The notes: a model not told the origin generated them from the sequence alone. A DNA stretch of 64,000 nucleotides from Deuterostichococcus epilithicus (GCA_033439295.1 JAVTLE010000014.1:2976001-3040000); one strand, 5' to 3'. Positions 24,144 through 38,600 are shown, counted from the stretch's first letter. Numbers and translations are program-made.

Positions 24144-27100
24144 TCACTTAACGGCCAGCTCAGCGGCCAGCTTGGTGGCGTCTGGGTCGTCCTCCTCGTC
24201 GCCCATGTCGCCGGCGTCCAGGCTCTTGAGCGGGTTTTCGGGCTCGTCGCCGGCCTCCATGAGGACCATCAGGTCACCCGCCTCCAGCGAGTCCCCCTGC
24301 AGCAATTGATATGAACAATTGGACAATCAACATACGCAGGTCGGTGGCCGATGTCACCCTCATGCACCATGGCCAGCGGCAGGATGCGGGCTGCACCCGA
24401 TAGCACGGCAGCACGCTGGCTGCACCCGATAGCAAGCCATCAGGTATATGTTGAGGAGGCGCCAGACAGGCGGTCGCAGCTGACGACAACATTACGCAGC
24501 CGCGCACCTTTTCCACGGCGACGTGCTTGACCCAGCCCGACAGCGGCGCCGAGATGGCGGTCTCCATCTTCATGGCGCTCATCACACACAGCGCCTGCCC
24601 CGCCTTTGCGTAGAAGCCTGCACCGCACAATGTGTGAGTGTGAACCTGCAAGGGGCTCGGCAAGAAAGGTCACATGGTGCTGCTGGTTCAGGCGCTGCGT
24701 GCCACCACGGCAGCTGGTGCCCAGCTGCGCAGAAGGCAGCCAACTGAGCAGCGCCCCCAATTGATAGGATTGTGGAACTTCGCGACCCGATGGCGAGTCC
24801 AGAGTGTATTGTGGGCGCGCGCTGCCCTTGGGTTTGCAAAGATGCGCAGCGAGGGGCGTGGCGGCATGGGTTCGAGGGCCCGAGGGCCGAGCGGTGCGCA
24901 CCGGGCTTGGCGATGACGTCCACGATGCTGCCGGCCATGGGTGCGCCGACGGAGCCAAGCACAGCGGGGTCGGCCCTTTCGCGGCCGACAGGCGCGCCGC
25001 CGCCGCCAGATGCCTTCTCCTTTAGCGGCACTTCCACCACTCGTGGCACGCCGTTCACCTCTGCGTGTGCAGAAACATCACCCGGCTTCAGATTTGCACA
25101 TGTAAATACCGCCTGGAGCGCCTCAATCTCCTGCGGTGGGTGCATTGCCGATCGCCATCAGCCTTTGTTGGCGGCCTGACAGCGACACCTGGACCCACGT
25201 TGCCACCGAACGATGTGGCAAACCGTCGCAGGCATGGCTGGAGGCACTGCGCGCGCTTTGCATCCTTTTCGGCAAGGAAAATCGCTGTACCCAGTCTACA
25301 CTAGGAGGCTCTAGTGTGAGCTTTGTTTTGGTGTCTCACGCACAGGCACTCAGCGGCGTGAGGACAGACAGTGTCGACACTCACCGAAGAAGACCTCCAC
25401 CTTGCCGTTGGGCTGCAGCTCGCTCACGGCCTTGTACTTGATGGACACCTGCATGCAGCAGCAGCCGGTCGAGCGCTGTTGCATGAGCAAGTGCACGTGA
25501 TCAGGCCTTCGGACAGCACGACAGTCTACGCCACTATCACACCCTTTGCCCTTCGAGATGTCCCTGGGGCGGCCTGCCTGTCTCCACGTGAGAGGGCGCC
25601 AGAGCACCTCAGGTCATTGCACCAAAGCTCCTGCAACATCGGGACCAACCGCATGGACAGCGAGCAGCGCACATTGACACCCTGGCTCAGCTGCGCTTCA
25701 ATCTCCTCGTCCTCCTCCAGCGCCACCAGGAAAGCACGCGTCGGCAGCTTCTCTGTGAAGCTGCTGTACTTCAAGCACCACGTCCTGCATGGGCAGTTCC
25801 CGGTGCGAGCTCACGTCCGAATTCGTCCCTGCGGGAGCTGCGTCTCAAGCACCACGTCCTACGTGGGCAGGGCGCGGCACCGGGGCATGTCAGAACGTCA
25901 GAGGCGTCAGAGTCCTTGCCCTGCTGCAGCGGAGCGGACTGCGCCGCTGCACCCAGCCCAGCGGCAGGGAGTGCACGATAGTCCAGCGGCAGGGAGTGCA
26001 TCATGGTGCATTACGTGTTAGCGGCAGGAGCGTCAGCACAGCCGGCCGGCAGAGCACACAACTGCGGCGGGGCAGGCAAGGCTGTGCGGTTGTGCGGCCG
26101 TTGCGCACCTGAATTCGTCATACACGGCGGGGTATAGGCTGTAGCTGAGCAGGTCGCGGTAGCGTCGGGTCTCCGGCTCGTATGCGTAGTCCGAGTACCT
26201 GCCAAGAGTTTGATTCATTCGGTCGTGTACTGTTGGACTTGCTTGGGGCTGATGTCTGGCATCAAGGCAACGGCTGAAATCGCATGTCAGACCAGGCGCA
26301 GCAGCCGGCTGAGCCTGCCGACGCCTGGCGGCCAGCAAGCATTGAAGCAGCAGTTTTGGCGCAGCCTCTGGGAGCATCAGTCTACGACGGTCGGGCCAGT
26401 CTCCGCAGGAAAGTGGGCGGGCAGCGGGCGAGTGACAGCCGCACTTCTCTTTGAGGTCCTGCTCCATCTCCGTGAAGCTGACGGCCGGCAGGTCCACCCC
26501 CGGCCGCCCCTCAACCCGCGGCTTGTCCTTCAGCACCTTTGAACGCAGCGGCTCCGGCCATTCGCCAAAGGGCGGCTGCCCAATCATGCCCTGCAGGTAC
26601 TCCACGACGCTGCGCGGCACAGGCTGGCAGGTTGTCAAGAGGGTGAACCACATGGCATGCGTGTGTGCCCGTCAACAGTGACCCGGCATCGCTGTTTTGC
26701 AGGCACACCCCCTCTATGCATGGAGCAACCACTGCATGGGTGACAGCCATGCCGTCGGGCGGAAGAGGATCCTGCATCCAGGCTGTGGCAGGCGGCGCTG
26801 CAGATTTGAGTCTGCAGATGTGTCTGGATCACGCTGATGGGGTGGGCTGTCTTCAGCCCCTCCCAATGCAATCCCTCTGACTCGGATGCAGTCTGTCTGG
26901 ACCGCAAAAGCTTGCTAGCGGCGCCGTGCCTGTTGGGCAGCGCTAGGGAGTCTGCCCGCTCCACCAGCTGGTGCTCGTCGAGCTCGTTCTGCACCATGAA
27001 CTGCGCCAGGTCGCCCACCACCTTGCTGCTGGGCGTCACCTGCACACAGCAATCAGCCGAAAGGGGTGGGTGTCGCCGTCGAGGCGCAGTACAATGGCCT

Positions 27101-30100
27101 GCCTGCAAAAGTTGCAGGCGAGCAGGCTTCGGAGCGTGGGGTGCACCAGGAGCCCTTGGCAGCATTCTGACCAAGGTTCTGCAAGACAACAGCAGAGGCA
27201 AAAACTGCTGCAAAGGTGCACAGCGAACCGGGGGCACCTTGACGATGTCGCCGAGGGCGCGGTTGGCTGCCGCGTACGCCGCCTTGACGCGCTCCCACTG
27301 CTCGCCCAGGCCCAGCGAGAAGGCTTGGAACTGCGCGGGACCCGGGCCGTCAGTGACTCTTGGCGTTTGACTTTTTGCCAGGCGGCGGCACAGCAGAGGC
27401 TCAGAGGCTCATGAAGAGCATGCTGCTCTGTGAACTCAGGCGTCTTCACTGTTGACTCCCCTCATGGAGCAGCCACTCAGTCAGGTCTGAACAGTTTGCT
27501 GACACAATCGCATGTAGCTCGAGCGAGGGTTGCACACCTTCAGGTTCGTGTACTGGCCTGCATCACAGAGAGTCCGCACTCGGTGAGCAGGATGGCAACT
27601 CGTACGTGTGTCTTGATGGCAGCTCGCACAGCACGGGGCAGAACCCTCACTCCTGCAGCATCTGGCATGCACACGCCAGCAGCTCGGATGTAGCTACACA
27701 CCTCCAGGCATCTCGTGGAGGTAGACGTCGGTGCTGCCGGCGCGCATGTCTGCCTCAAAGGGCGCATACAGGCCGCGCGTCTGCTCCCAGAACGCGATCA
27801 GCGGCAGGATGGCCTCCGGCGCAATGCCCGTGTCCGCATCCGTGCCTGCCAGGCCGTTAATGATGGCGCCCATCGACGGCTGCGAGGTGCACCCTGGCAG
27901 GGGGGCATTGCGCGGCATGTGCTGTCAGCGTTGGCGCATTACAGAGCAGTCCCCGCCTCCCAGCAGCAAGCTGGTCGCTGCTGCCATGCATTCTATCAGT
28001 CGCTGCACAGGTGCCAGCTGACAACATGCAGACCCAGTGCAAGCAAGGGCGACATGCACGGGCGAATGAGCTTCCGGTTCCGGCAGCCGACCACTCCCTG
28101 CAGGTAAACGATTCCCCGCCCAAAAGGTGCCCGACCTGACATGGAGTCGATGGCGCAGTCGACAGCGTCAGCGCCTGCCATGGCGCAGGCCAGCTGCGTG
28201 GCGACGCCCGTGCCCGCCGTGTCGTGTGTGTGCACGTGGATGGGCACGTTCGGGTGCTGTCTCCTGGTGGGTGCAATAAGCGGAGGCTTCGGCAGGGGCG
28301 CTTCAGCAGGCGCAGAAGGGCAGCTTTGGGGCATGCTGCAGGGCACGCAGTCCCATGCAAACACATCATCGTCAGCGGGCCGAGCTGCAAACTGGGCTGC
28401 AGTCGGTCACTTGGTTCTGCGAGTCAGGGATTCGTGACTTGATGCTTTGTTGAGGTGGCGGGTGCCAGACCTGAGGGCCTGAATCAGTGTGGTGGCCGCC
28501 CGCGGCCGCAGCAGCCCAGCCTGTGAGCCGCCAGCAAGACGTGCCATCAGGCAGCCGAAAGCTCTCGGATTGTGGGCAACAAGCACTTTTGATCTGACTG
28601 GCTGCTCTTCGGTGCCGCAGCATAGTTAGAAACCGCACCATGTCCTTGATGCACAGGGTGTGCAGGCCATGGCTGACCAGCGCATCCGCCATCTCCAGGT
28701 AGTAGTCCAGAGAGTACTTTGTCTTCCGCGGGTCCGAGATGTCGCCGGTGTAGCAGATCGTGGCCTGCGCAGCACTCGCAGATAGGCTGTCGAACTTTGG
28801 CACTTGCGCTCCGCACAGGGCCAACTCAACGCCCAGAAGCCCGGAGGCACCATAAGCACACTGGGCACATGCAAGTGGCATCAGCAAAGGGTGATACAGT
28901 GATGGAAGGCAGAGACACCTCTGCCACGCCCCCCGCATCCTGCGCCATCGATGTCAATCTTCTGAGTTGAGCGACGCAATTGGTGATCCAGACACCCTGG
29001 CACTGACATAGAACACCAACATGCCAACACCGATATGCGGCACATACCGTGACGGCGTCCAGGCCGAACTTCAAATTGTCCAGGTAATTGAGGCTATCGA
29101 AAACTCTGAAGATGTCCTGCAGCACACAACCCAGCTTTGATTCGCCTATGATGAATTTGGCGAACACAGAGACTTTATTTGGGAATGCACAGGCATTGTC
29201 CGGTGCTGACAAGTTCGCTGCTGGCTGCAAACAGAGCGCACACCAGTTGCTTACCATGCCGGCCTTCACCTGCAGGCACGAATCCAACGGTCATAGGCTG
29301 TTGCATGATTGAATGCAAACCCTCGTTGCATCTCACTTGAGCCACTAGCCAGGCTCACAGGCAGCACCAGTGTTCAGCAAGGTAGAAAACACACCGACTC
29401 CTTCACGAAGGCGTTCACGACATTGTCCGCGTATGTCGTGTAGCCCACGGCGTTGGCACCGCGCAGCAGCATCTGCGATGCGCCGCACAGGCTGTCTGAC
29501 ACGGCTAGACACCGGCCATGACACACAGATTGCCCGCGGTGCTTGCGGCATGTGTCCGCTCACGCCTCACATGCCAGCTGTCAGAAGCCTCAAGAAAAAT
29601 GTTTTGCAGCATGATTGAAGATGTGTGACCACCTGGAAGGGGATGTTGGGCACCGCCTCCCGCATCTGCTCCAGGCGCCGCCAGGGGCACTCGTGCAGGA
29701 AGCGCAGGCTGACTGCGGGCGGCACAATCGTAGGTTCATCTGAATGCATAGAGCAGCGAGCCGGACAAACTGAGCTGCACTGGCAGACTCTGAGGATGTG
29801 TTCGACTTTCAGTCTGAGTCGAAGGGTGGTCGCTAATTTGTGTGTGCGGGACCGCTGGCGGCGCACCATCAAAGGTTGCGCCGCCCCAGCACTCCATCGA
29901 CATGGCTCCAGCCAGCGCGTGCGAAGTCGCTGGGGCCGCCTTCAGGATGTCGTGCGTCTGCACACGTGCGAGCAGATCCAAGTGCTCAGCTTAGTCGTGC
30001 CCTGTGTGCATGCCTGCTGCTGCATGTCCTCGCCAGGCGGGCGGGCGTTCAGAAGAGGAAACGCTGCTCAGACCGACAGGAACAGTTCTGTTGCGTGTGC

Positions 30101-33100
30101 GAATGCTGAAACCGTCCAGTGCACAGCACGGGCGGCTCGCATGTCGAGACCTCACCCTCATCCGCGTCGCCAGCAGACTCTGGTGCGCATCCCGCCTGCA
30201 GGACATCAATTCTGCAGGTCTGGCATACTAGAATGAACCATTGTACCGGGCTCGCTTCGTCAAGGTCGGTGGCCCCAACAGAGGAGCGGCGCATGCCAGC
30301 TGCCCATTTGAACGAATGATGCAACCCTTCGCCACATGCATTGGCGCACCATGTCGTGTCGGTGATGAGCACACCCTTGTGTTCGCGCACGGCCCTGGCG
30401 AAGCCCTCAGGGCCCTGCGCCTTGAGCACGTCCCGCCAGCCGCTGGGCGGCTTCGAGTCCGGCGCAGCCGGCGCGCCGGGCACGATGTGGCTGGGCGGCG
30501 GGCCCACTGCCCCCGCATGGTCCGGCCCATTCACTACCTGTCAGGACAGCACACCGTCTCGTGGCGCACATCGCCGCCTGCCAGGACGACAGCACCACGC
30601 GCCTCGATGTCACACTGCACCCCTGCTCTGTCTCCGGCCCTGATCGCATCGCCGGAGCGGCGTGCAGACAGCGCTCCTGGCTCGTGCCTGTTTCTGCACT
30701 TCCGGTGCGCCTCGTGAGATCAGTTGTTCCAGAGGGCACATGCGCGCTGTGCAGGCATAGGATCAGTGCGAACCAGCTCAGCGAGGTACTGCAGCAGCTT
30801 GCTGGAGTCGGGGATGGCCTTGCCGCCACTGGCCGCGCCGGTGATGAGGTGTGGGTTGCGCTCGATGAAGCTGGTGGTCGCGGTGCCGGACAGGAACTCT
30901 GGGCTCGCAACGAATTCCAGTCAAGAGTCGTTTGGTGCAGCAGGGTGCAGCTACTCGCCTCAACCATGCGATGCAGGATGTGGCGGAAGAGCTTGAAAGG
31001 TACTGCCATTTCACGGTGGCAAACACCCGGCCCACCTGGGTGCCGCAACACGTTCTCCAGGAAGACAATATCTGCATTTGACAACGATCGAGGTCAGACA
31101 CGCCAAGCTCGGCAAATAAATGACTCGCACGGTGGCATTGCGGGCATGAGCTATGCTGCATGAACTCTTGAAGCGTTGAGAACCTACTGGTCTTCACTCC
31201 TCGTATGTGGAACTCATCTGCGCAAAGAACAGCAGCGCTTCAGACGCATTTGGCAGGATGAAGCCTGTCGTTTTTTCTATTTGAGCAAGTGTTGCAGTGC
31301 CTGTGTGCGATCACTTTCCAACTCACACAGAGCCCGCTGCATCTTCTGCACCGCCTGGAGGTAGGTCTTGCCGTGGCAGATAACCTGCAGTTGGCAAGTC
31401 ACATAAGCCTGCTCCATGAATGAGCACGAGCAACAAAACGTTTTGGAGCCACGGTACGGAGACAGACTGATGCGGGGTGAACATGTGCTGTGTTAGCAGC
31501 ACGAACAGGAACAGCTGCCTTGCAGCCGCCTCGCCGCCGGCAACTCGCGCAGCGGGCGCGGCGCAGGATCGGCGACACCCTGAACACACCCTGGCGGACA
31601 GTCACCTTGACGAGCAGCGAGTCGTAGTAACGCGATACGGTGTTGCCGGCGCCCAGGGCGCCATCCAGGCGGATGCCGGGGCCGCCCGGCGAGCGGTACG
31701 CCTGGATGCGCCCCGTGTCCGGCTGGAAGTTGGTGGCAGGGTCCTCGCAGGTGATGCGGCACTGCAGCGCGTAGCCTGCAACAAGCGAGAATTAGCTTAC
31801 TCAAGTGGGCGGCGCGCACGTACCTGTGCCAATAAAACAATGATGAAGATTTGCGAGTGCTACAGTGACTAGCTCTGTTATCGAAAAGTGAACGTGACGT
31901 CACTCTGCCTGATTGATAATAAACATCGCTCATGAAACGATCATGAATGACCCACCGAGTGGCTGGCCCACTGCCTCCTGGCTGCCCAGGCCGATGGACT
32001 CCAGCGTCGCGCCGCCAGCGATCTTGATTTGCGACTGCACGATGTCGATGCCCGTCACCTCCTCCGTCACCGTGTGTTCCACCTGAGGGCGGCCGGGGAA
32101 GCGGTGGCTGAATACTGCCGGAAACTAGGGTTGCAGAGGTTGGGGGCGGCGCCCGGAGCCAGTTTTCCATCACTGCTCCGGCACTTGCTGTGCGGATCGC
32201 GGATGCACCAGCAGCAAGCAGGACAGCAACCCTTAGAGATGCGTGGTTGCGGCAGTGCAGCCGTGATGGAGGATGCGCTGCAGTTGACAGCTGCAGCAGC
32301 GGCACCTGGACTCGCGGGTTGACCTCCAAGAAGAAGTATGCGCCCGAAGGTTCCACCATGAACTCCACTGTGCCGGCGTTGCGGTACCTGTGGGGCAATT
32401 TGGCACCCAATCGCATTGCAACGTACATTTGCTAGCAAGCACGACGAGTGCCCACAAAACGTGCCGTTGTGAGGTCGGCAGCCGCACCCAACGTGCTTGG
32501 CGATCTTGACCGCATCGGCGTGCAGCGCATCCCGGACTTTCTGGTCCAGGCCGAATGCTGGCGCCAGCTCGATCACCTGCGCGGCAAATGTGCGCATCTG
32601 CAGTGGCCAAATGTACTGTATTGCTGTGTGCCATCAGGGAATGGACTCTCTGACTCTCGCGCCTCTTGGTGGCATGAACAACAACACACAGACGTCAGCA
32701 TCCACAAGCACGCTGTGCTTGGCAAGGACGCTGCGGCGTTACCTTCTGGTGGCGGCGCTGCACGCTGCAGTCACGCTCGTGCAGGTGCACCACGTTGCCA
32801 TGCGTGTCGGCCAGGATTTGGACCTACGGCGGAGGTGAGCACAGCCGGACACGTGCTTTGCGATATCAGCCGACCATTGGACGACCATTGGACGCTGTCA
32901 TCAGCGCCACGGCCATCCAGTCACAGGGTGCAGCATGCGCCTCACATTGTGTGGGACGGTGTCCAGCAAGCTCATGCAGCCTGGCAGCGTACCTCCACAT
33001 GCCGTGGGTCCTGCACAAAGCGCTCTGCGAACATGGAGCCGTCCCTGCAGCCAGCACGAGCACCTGACTGCATTTGGAGCACCCAATCGCACGGTCCAGA

Positions 33101-35213
33101 TGCGCGCGATCCTCCAGTTCAGTGATGGGACGCAGGGCTGGCCATCCTGGGAACATGAGGCAGCGGGCATCCAGGACCCACCCGAAGCTGGCGAGTGCCT
33201 CATTGCTGGCGCGCTTGAACGCATCGTCCAGCTCCTCCTCTGCAGCATCACGCAGCTTGGTTGCCAGGGGTTGCCAGAGCCATCGGCGAGTCGGCCGTGG
33301 AAAAGAAGCACACGGGCAGGCAGCTGCTGAGGCCGTCGTTGAAGTCCTCTCTGCGCCGCACCTTTGTGCACGACGCGCATGCCGCGGCCGCCGCCGCCAA
33401 AGGCGGCCTTCAGGATGATGGGGAAGCCGGCCTCTCGCGCAAATGCGTGCGCCTCCTCCGCCGAGGTGAGCGCCTCGTCCGTGCCGGGCACCACCGGCAC
33501 GCCGCACTCGGTGGCCAGTGCCCGCGCCTTTGTTTTGTCTCCAAGCGCCTGCCCGGTCGGCCACAATCAGCTCGAGCAGCCCGCGAGGTCAACTGCTCGT
33601 GACAACTCTTGGCAGAGTCCGCTGACGCGGACTTTGCCTGGATGGCCGACCTCTCTTGGCAGCCCTCTTCGCCCTCCCCCCTTCCGACCTCACCAGTCAG
33701 GACTACTGCAAAATCAGCGGGCCAAGCTGAAGCCCTGCGCGCACTGTGATGATCTCGGGCAGCCCTCGCCACCCGAGGCCCCCTCTTCGACTCGCGATCT
33801 GGACTTGGGACAGCACTCATCACCACGCAGCATCAATTGCAGCAGCTTGGCGCGCACCACAAATGGTTTCAAGATACCTGCCACTGTTGAGGGAATCCTT
33901 CATGCCACGGACGACTGTGAACCTGTCCAGTAGAATCCGAACAGCACCACCGACGTCACACACCGCAATGGTCTCGGGCAGCGGCCCGATGAAGGCGATG
34001 CCCTCCTCCGCGCACCGCCGCGCAAAGGTGGCGTTTTCTGACAGGAAGCCGTAGCCAGGGTGGATGCAGTCCACCTCCTGCTCCTTGGCCAGCGCAATGA
34101 TGCTCTGCACGAGAAGAGACGCTCGTCAGTGGTACAGGGTGCCGCGAGCAACTTCTGCACTGCAGCTCGGATCCCTAAACTATAAATAGCTCACTCCGCC
34201 AGTCGGACTCGCAGGCGGGACCTCCAGCCGATGGCGCTGATGGCACGCACGAAAGTGAGGCAGGGCCATCATCATCTTCCGCTGATAGGATGCACAAGTG
34301 CGAGGCAGAGCTCAGAGGCGGATTTCACAGCAAAAGCGTACCTCGATGTCCAGGTAGGCCTGCACCGGCTCGGCGTCATGCTTCCCGACCGCATACGACT
34401 CATCCGCCTTGTAGCGGTGCGGCTGCAATCGGTCGCTCTCACTGTAGATGGCGACCTAAGCGAGGCATGGTAAGAAAGTGTCGATTTGTTTTATGGCATG
34501 AGTGAGCGGTTTTCCACATGAAAGAATTGTACGACAGCCCCGAGTAGATATCGGTGCAGCAAATGGCCACTGGCAGCTTGTCGTAGCGGACTCGCCCTCA
34601 GTGGAACAATGTGTTTCTTACCGTTCGCAGCCCAAGTTCTGTGCCCGCCCTGAAGACGCGGACCGCAATCTCGCCTCGATTTGCGCACAAAATCTTTTTG
34701 TAAGGAGTCTGATAGCCTTCGTCGACCTGCTCACGGCAATGGAGCCCCAGAATCAGTTGCTCAAGTCCGGCCTTGACTTTGCTTGCATGAGGCCGCAACA
34801 TCGTTGCATTGCAAGGTGCGGCTTCACATGCAGCTAGCGATCGCAGCAGTGGCATGGCAGCAGTCACGCTCACGACGAGGCCATTGGGGTGGATATTGAC
34901 GTTGGAGACCTGCACTGACCAAGGATCGACGCTGTTAAAAACTCGATGATTCTGCCCAATAGCTGCCTTGACCTATCGAATGCAAGGGCCTCACCGCTTC
35001 AAACTGGGAGTACTTCCGCAGCGCAAGCACGTGCTGCGAACGCGGCCTCCATTGCCGCCGCGCACTGGACCTGCTGATCACGCGCTGGCCGTCAAAGGCT
35101 GAGCTAATGCGATCGAGGAAACACTGGCGAAGCGGGATGGGGCTTTTGGGACCTGTGCGTCCGCCGAGAACGCCCTGACAGGAAGCCATGCCAGGCATCG
35201 GCATGGATTCCAT
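24144..35213 (-). CDS. PYC: Pyruvate carboxylase, probably mitochondrial
   Basis: This enzyme makes oxaloacetate from pyruvate, bicarbonate and ATP. The gene spans 11 kb with well over 20 short exons, all three activities in order. The first exon (35213-34994) is Arg/Ser-rich ([20 protein letters not shown]) and looks like a targeting peptide. Its phase 0 end joins [20 protein letters not shown] (about 34715). The biotin carboxylase part has [20 protein letters not shown] (34060), [16 protein letters not shown] (33400), [20 protein letters not shown] (32330) and [20 protein letters not shown] (31770). The carboxyltransferase part has [20 protein letters not shown] (29090), [20 protein letters not shown] (28740), [20 protein letters not shown] (28220), and [20 protein letters not shown] (27850). 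The biotinyl domain is near the end: [20 protein letters not shown] (24550), with the AMKM biotin lysine. The protein ends [11 protein letters not shown]. Targeting is inferred. Confidence 0.95.
24386..24435. repeat. Short tandem repeat in a pyruvate carboxylase intron
   Basis: The 17-base word GGCTGCACCCGATAGCA occurs twice about 29 bases apart, at about 24389 and 24418, within the intron between the last two pyruvate carboxylase exons. Confidence 0.6.
25772..25873 (-). repeat. Duplicated splice acceptor segment in pyruvate carboxylase
   Basis: About 25 bases containing the acceptor and exon start of the LPTRAFL exon (minus-strand CTGCCCATGCAG then GACGTGGTGCTTGA) are repeated about 75 bases upstream in the intron as CTGCCCACGTAG then GACGTGGTGCTTGA. 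The intronic copy keeps the AG. Confidence 0.6.
25959..26000. repeat. Two-copy 25-base tandem repeat in a pyruvate carboxylase intron
   Basis: The word CAGCGGCAGGGAGTGCA starts at 25959 and again at 25984, a period of 25 bases. Confidence 0.7.
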
Positions 35214-35635
35214 GCAAGCTTTCTGAGCAGGTCTCCAGTTTGGGGCGAGTTAAAAGGGGTTCACGTGCACTGTCTGACAGCAATGAGCTGGCAATAAAAG
35301 CCAGCTCAGTAATCCGGCTTCACACATCAGATGCAGTGCAGCGTAGTGGTTGCAAATCTTCAGTGGTCTACGCAGTGCAAGAGAAAACTGAGTTGCCTGG
35401 ACCTTACCCTGACGCCGACCTGCCCTATCAATTCTGACCTGATCTGAACCCTTTGCAAACTAGTTTGACGGCGGCGGCTTTTGAAGCCAGCTCAGACGGC
35501 ATTCTTGCATCCACAGAGCGCCACAACACAGGCTAATCCATCAGCCTCGTGGTCCAGCTCGTCCCATCCTAGCTAGGTACTCTATTGAAAACTCCGCTCC
35601 ATGTTGCGGCAAGCTAATTTGCGCACAGCCACAGA
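35214..35635. promoter_or_regulatory. Intergenic region between acyl-CoA oxidase and pyruvate carboxylase
   Basis: Both flanking genes are on the minus strand, head to tail. The 420 bases hold the acyl-CoA oxidase 3' end and the pyruvate carboxylase promoter. No coding signal was found. Confidence 0.4.
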
Positions 35636-38600
35636 TCACTGCCATGCGACGTCCATGACCTCGCCGCGGTTGTCGACCTGCCAGCACACAGCGAAAGCTT
35701 CGTCATTAATCATCGGTCCATTGCAGCTGCACTCAGCTTGCTGCAGGCTTCGAGCAGACCAGTGGCCGCCAGCTGCGACATGGTGTTTGGTCCCACCACC
35801 CCAGCTAAGCAGCCACTTAGGCAGCCAGCTTGCTCATAGGCAGTTGCAGGAGAGTGTCTTGTATCCCACAATTGAAAGCAACTCACCTCATTGTACTTCT
35901 CCCAGTCGGCAGCCAGTGGGCCCAGGAACTGCTCCGGGATGCCAAAGCCCTGGATCAGCTGCTGCGACAGCGGTGACAGCTCCTGGACGAGCGCCCGCAT
36001 CACCTCTGCGAGCCCGCAGCACCGCCGGAGCGTCAGTCATGACCGTCTGATTGCGCGACTGTCGCTTGCATGCGACATCATGCGATGGCATCACTTGTCA
36101 GCAGCAGGCACCAGGAGTCACTTCAGATGCAGCAGAGGTGATGCAGCCCAGCGCGGCACATCAGGCCAGAGCAGCACATCAGGCCAGTGAATAAACCCAG
36201 ACTGACCTGGCAGGGCCCTGGCGAGCGGCAGAGAGACGAGCTCCTGGGTGAGCAGCCACGCGGCGTCGGCGCTCAGGCAGCGCAGCGCATACAACAGCAC
36301 CAGCTTGCGCAGCGGCTGCGCCACGCTGGCAGGCGCGCCAGCCGCCATCCTGAAGGACGCCTCGATCACCTCCCGCTGCGCATATGCCACCGCCGTCGCC
36401 TGTGCACCGATTCCAGTTCGTTGAGTAAAACTTGCAACCTTGAGATCACTATTCATCCTTCGTTATTCTTCGCCAGAGCAGAAAGCGCATTCGAAAAAGC
36501 AGAAATGACGAGCGAACAGCAGTTGCACACAATATGCTTTGGTGACATGGCTGGCGACCAGCTGCCCAAGCACTCTTGCAGCAAAAGAAGAGGCTGGAGG
36601 TGGTGTGCCACTCACCTGCACGAGGTCGGACTCGTGCTTCATCCAGGTGTCAAACTGCTCCTCCTTGCTGGGGTGCTGTCCCGCGGACGCCATCGCAGCG
36701 CCCAGGAGCGCGAGCAGCCGGCCCTCCCGTGCTGCAGGCAACAGCGGAACCGTCTTGCACATCCGCTAGGTGTCAGCAAAGCACAAAACAGGGCACTCGA
36801 AAACGCACCACATGCCTGTGCGGTACAGAAACGCAGCATAGAGGCGATGCACACCTGTGAACAGCTGCCGCAGGAAATCTGGGCTGCGCAGCGATGCGGC
36901 CAGCGGCTCGTGCGGCTGCACTGGCTGTGCGCCCGCCTGCAGGTGCAGCAACAGTGAGCGTTCACCCCGCCTGGTCCCGAGCTGTCATTACTTTCGATTG
37001 AGCTGAGCAGAGTCAGCTGCACAAGCTTTTAACGCAGCGACACAGCCAGACAAAACAGCAAGAACCTCACCTCTGCCGCCTCGCACAGATTTTGACTGCA
37101 AGCTGACTGAGAAGATCGCGTCCTGTGAAGTCAGAGGAAGGACATCATTGCACCCTCAGCTCACCTTGATGCGGGCCTGGACCTTTGGAAGCTGCGCGCA
37201 GCCGAGCAGCTCCTTGGCGACCTTCTGCATAAGGACACGGTTGTCGCCCTCCGCCGTCATGCCTGCGTGCGCAAAGCCGATGAGCGACCCGAAGCGGTTG
37301 CAGCTCAGGTAGCCCTGCCCGCCACAGCGCTCACGGCACGTGGTCGCCGTCTCCTGCGGCACACGATGAGCTGGGCAATCGTCAGGACATGAGTTCTCCC
37401 CCTCGAGCCTGTCGGGCGCCACATCATGCTGCAGGACAAAATTGCNCCCCCCCGCCCCTTCCTTTCCTGTCCAAGCTCACCACGCTACCGTGAATGAGGT
37501 TAAGACGCAGGGTACAGGCCGCACCTGCAGGTTCCAGGCGCACAGCGGCTTGATGGCGCACACCAGCATGATGACCTCCGCCATGACGGCCGGCGGCGCC
37601 GCCTCCCCGTCCAGGCTCTTGAAGCCACTGCGTGACACACAAGGGCGCATGTCAAAGACTGAGATGCACGTTCATTCACTTGGTTTCAGCTGAACACGGA
37701 GGGGCAGAATGCTCTGCGGTCCAAACAGAGGCCTACTTGCTGCATGCTGATGGCGTCACTGCCTGCAGGCGAGGCAGGATGGCAGGCAGCTCGGATTTGC
37801 ATCGCAAAAGCATCGCCTGCGCACCTGACAGGGACCCAGGCCTCCTTCACGGCCGACAGTCCCAGGTTGAGGCAAACCGTCTGCGCAAGCAGCGGCAGCA
37901 GCGCATTCTGCTGCAGCTGGTACTGCCCGATGGCCGTGTCGCTCTTGCCGCTGCAGGCAGAAGTCAAGTTTTCATGACCTTGCTCATGGCAGTTTCAAGA
38001 CCAGCGCGGCCTGAAAGCAGAGGGAGCCTTCGGATCGTCTCAAATGCCGTCAAAGGGCCGGTCATGATCACTTGCTGAACTGCAGGTCACGATGCTGTCG
38101 TGATAAGCAGTTTGGGCACATTAGACAGGTGATGGTCGCAGGAATCACCTGGGGCCAACACACATCCGCGTCTCGGCGTACCGCAGCGCCACCGCGAGCG
38201 CCACCTTTGCGCCGCTGGTCATCATGCTGGCAATGCAGATGCGCCCGCTCAGCAGCTGGTCCGCGACCTGCGAGCAAGGTGCCACACTCGGAGCTGAGCT
38301 GCCACTTGACAACCGTGGAAATGCTGTCTCCGCATGGTTTGAGCAACCTTGAACAGACGATGCAGGAGCAACGAGGAGGAGGTGACACCTTGAGGAAGCG
38401 GTCCCGCGGCTTCTGCACCGGCGAGTGGAAGCTGCCATCGCGGTCGACCTGCGAATACGCGTTCAGCAGCGCGCCGCGCGGCACCCGCACATCTGCACAA
38501 ATGAAACATTCCTCATATACTTCCCACAAGCCCAGGTGCACACGCCCAACAGAATGGCGGAGCCGCGGCATGCAGGCTGCATCAACGAGCAGACAACTGG

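Noticed and set aside
30049-30534. A single large exon of pyruvate carboxylase covering this whole frame
   Set aside because: Only about 30330-30534 reads as pyruvate carboxylase ([27 protein letters not shown]). The rest is intron read-through.
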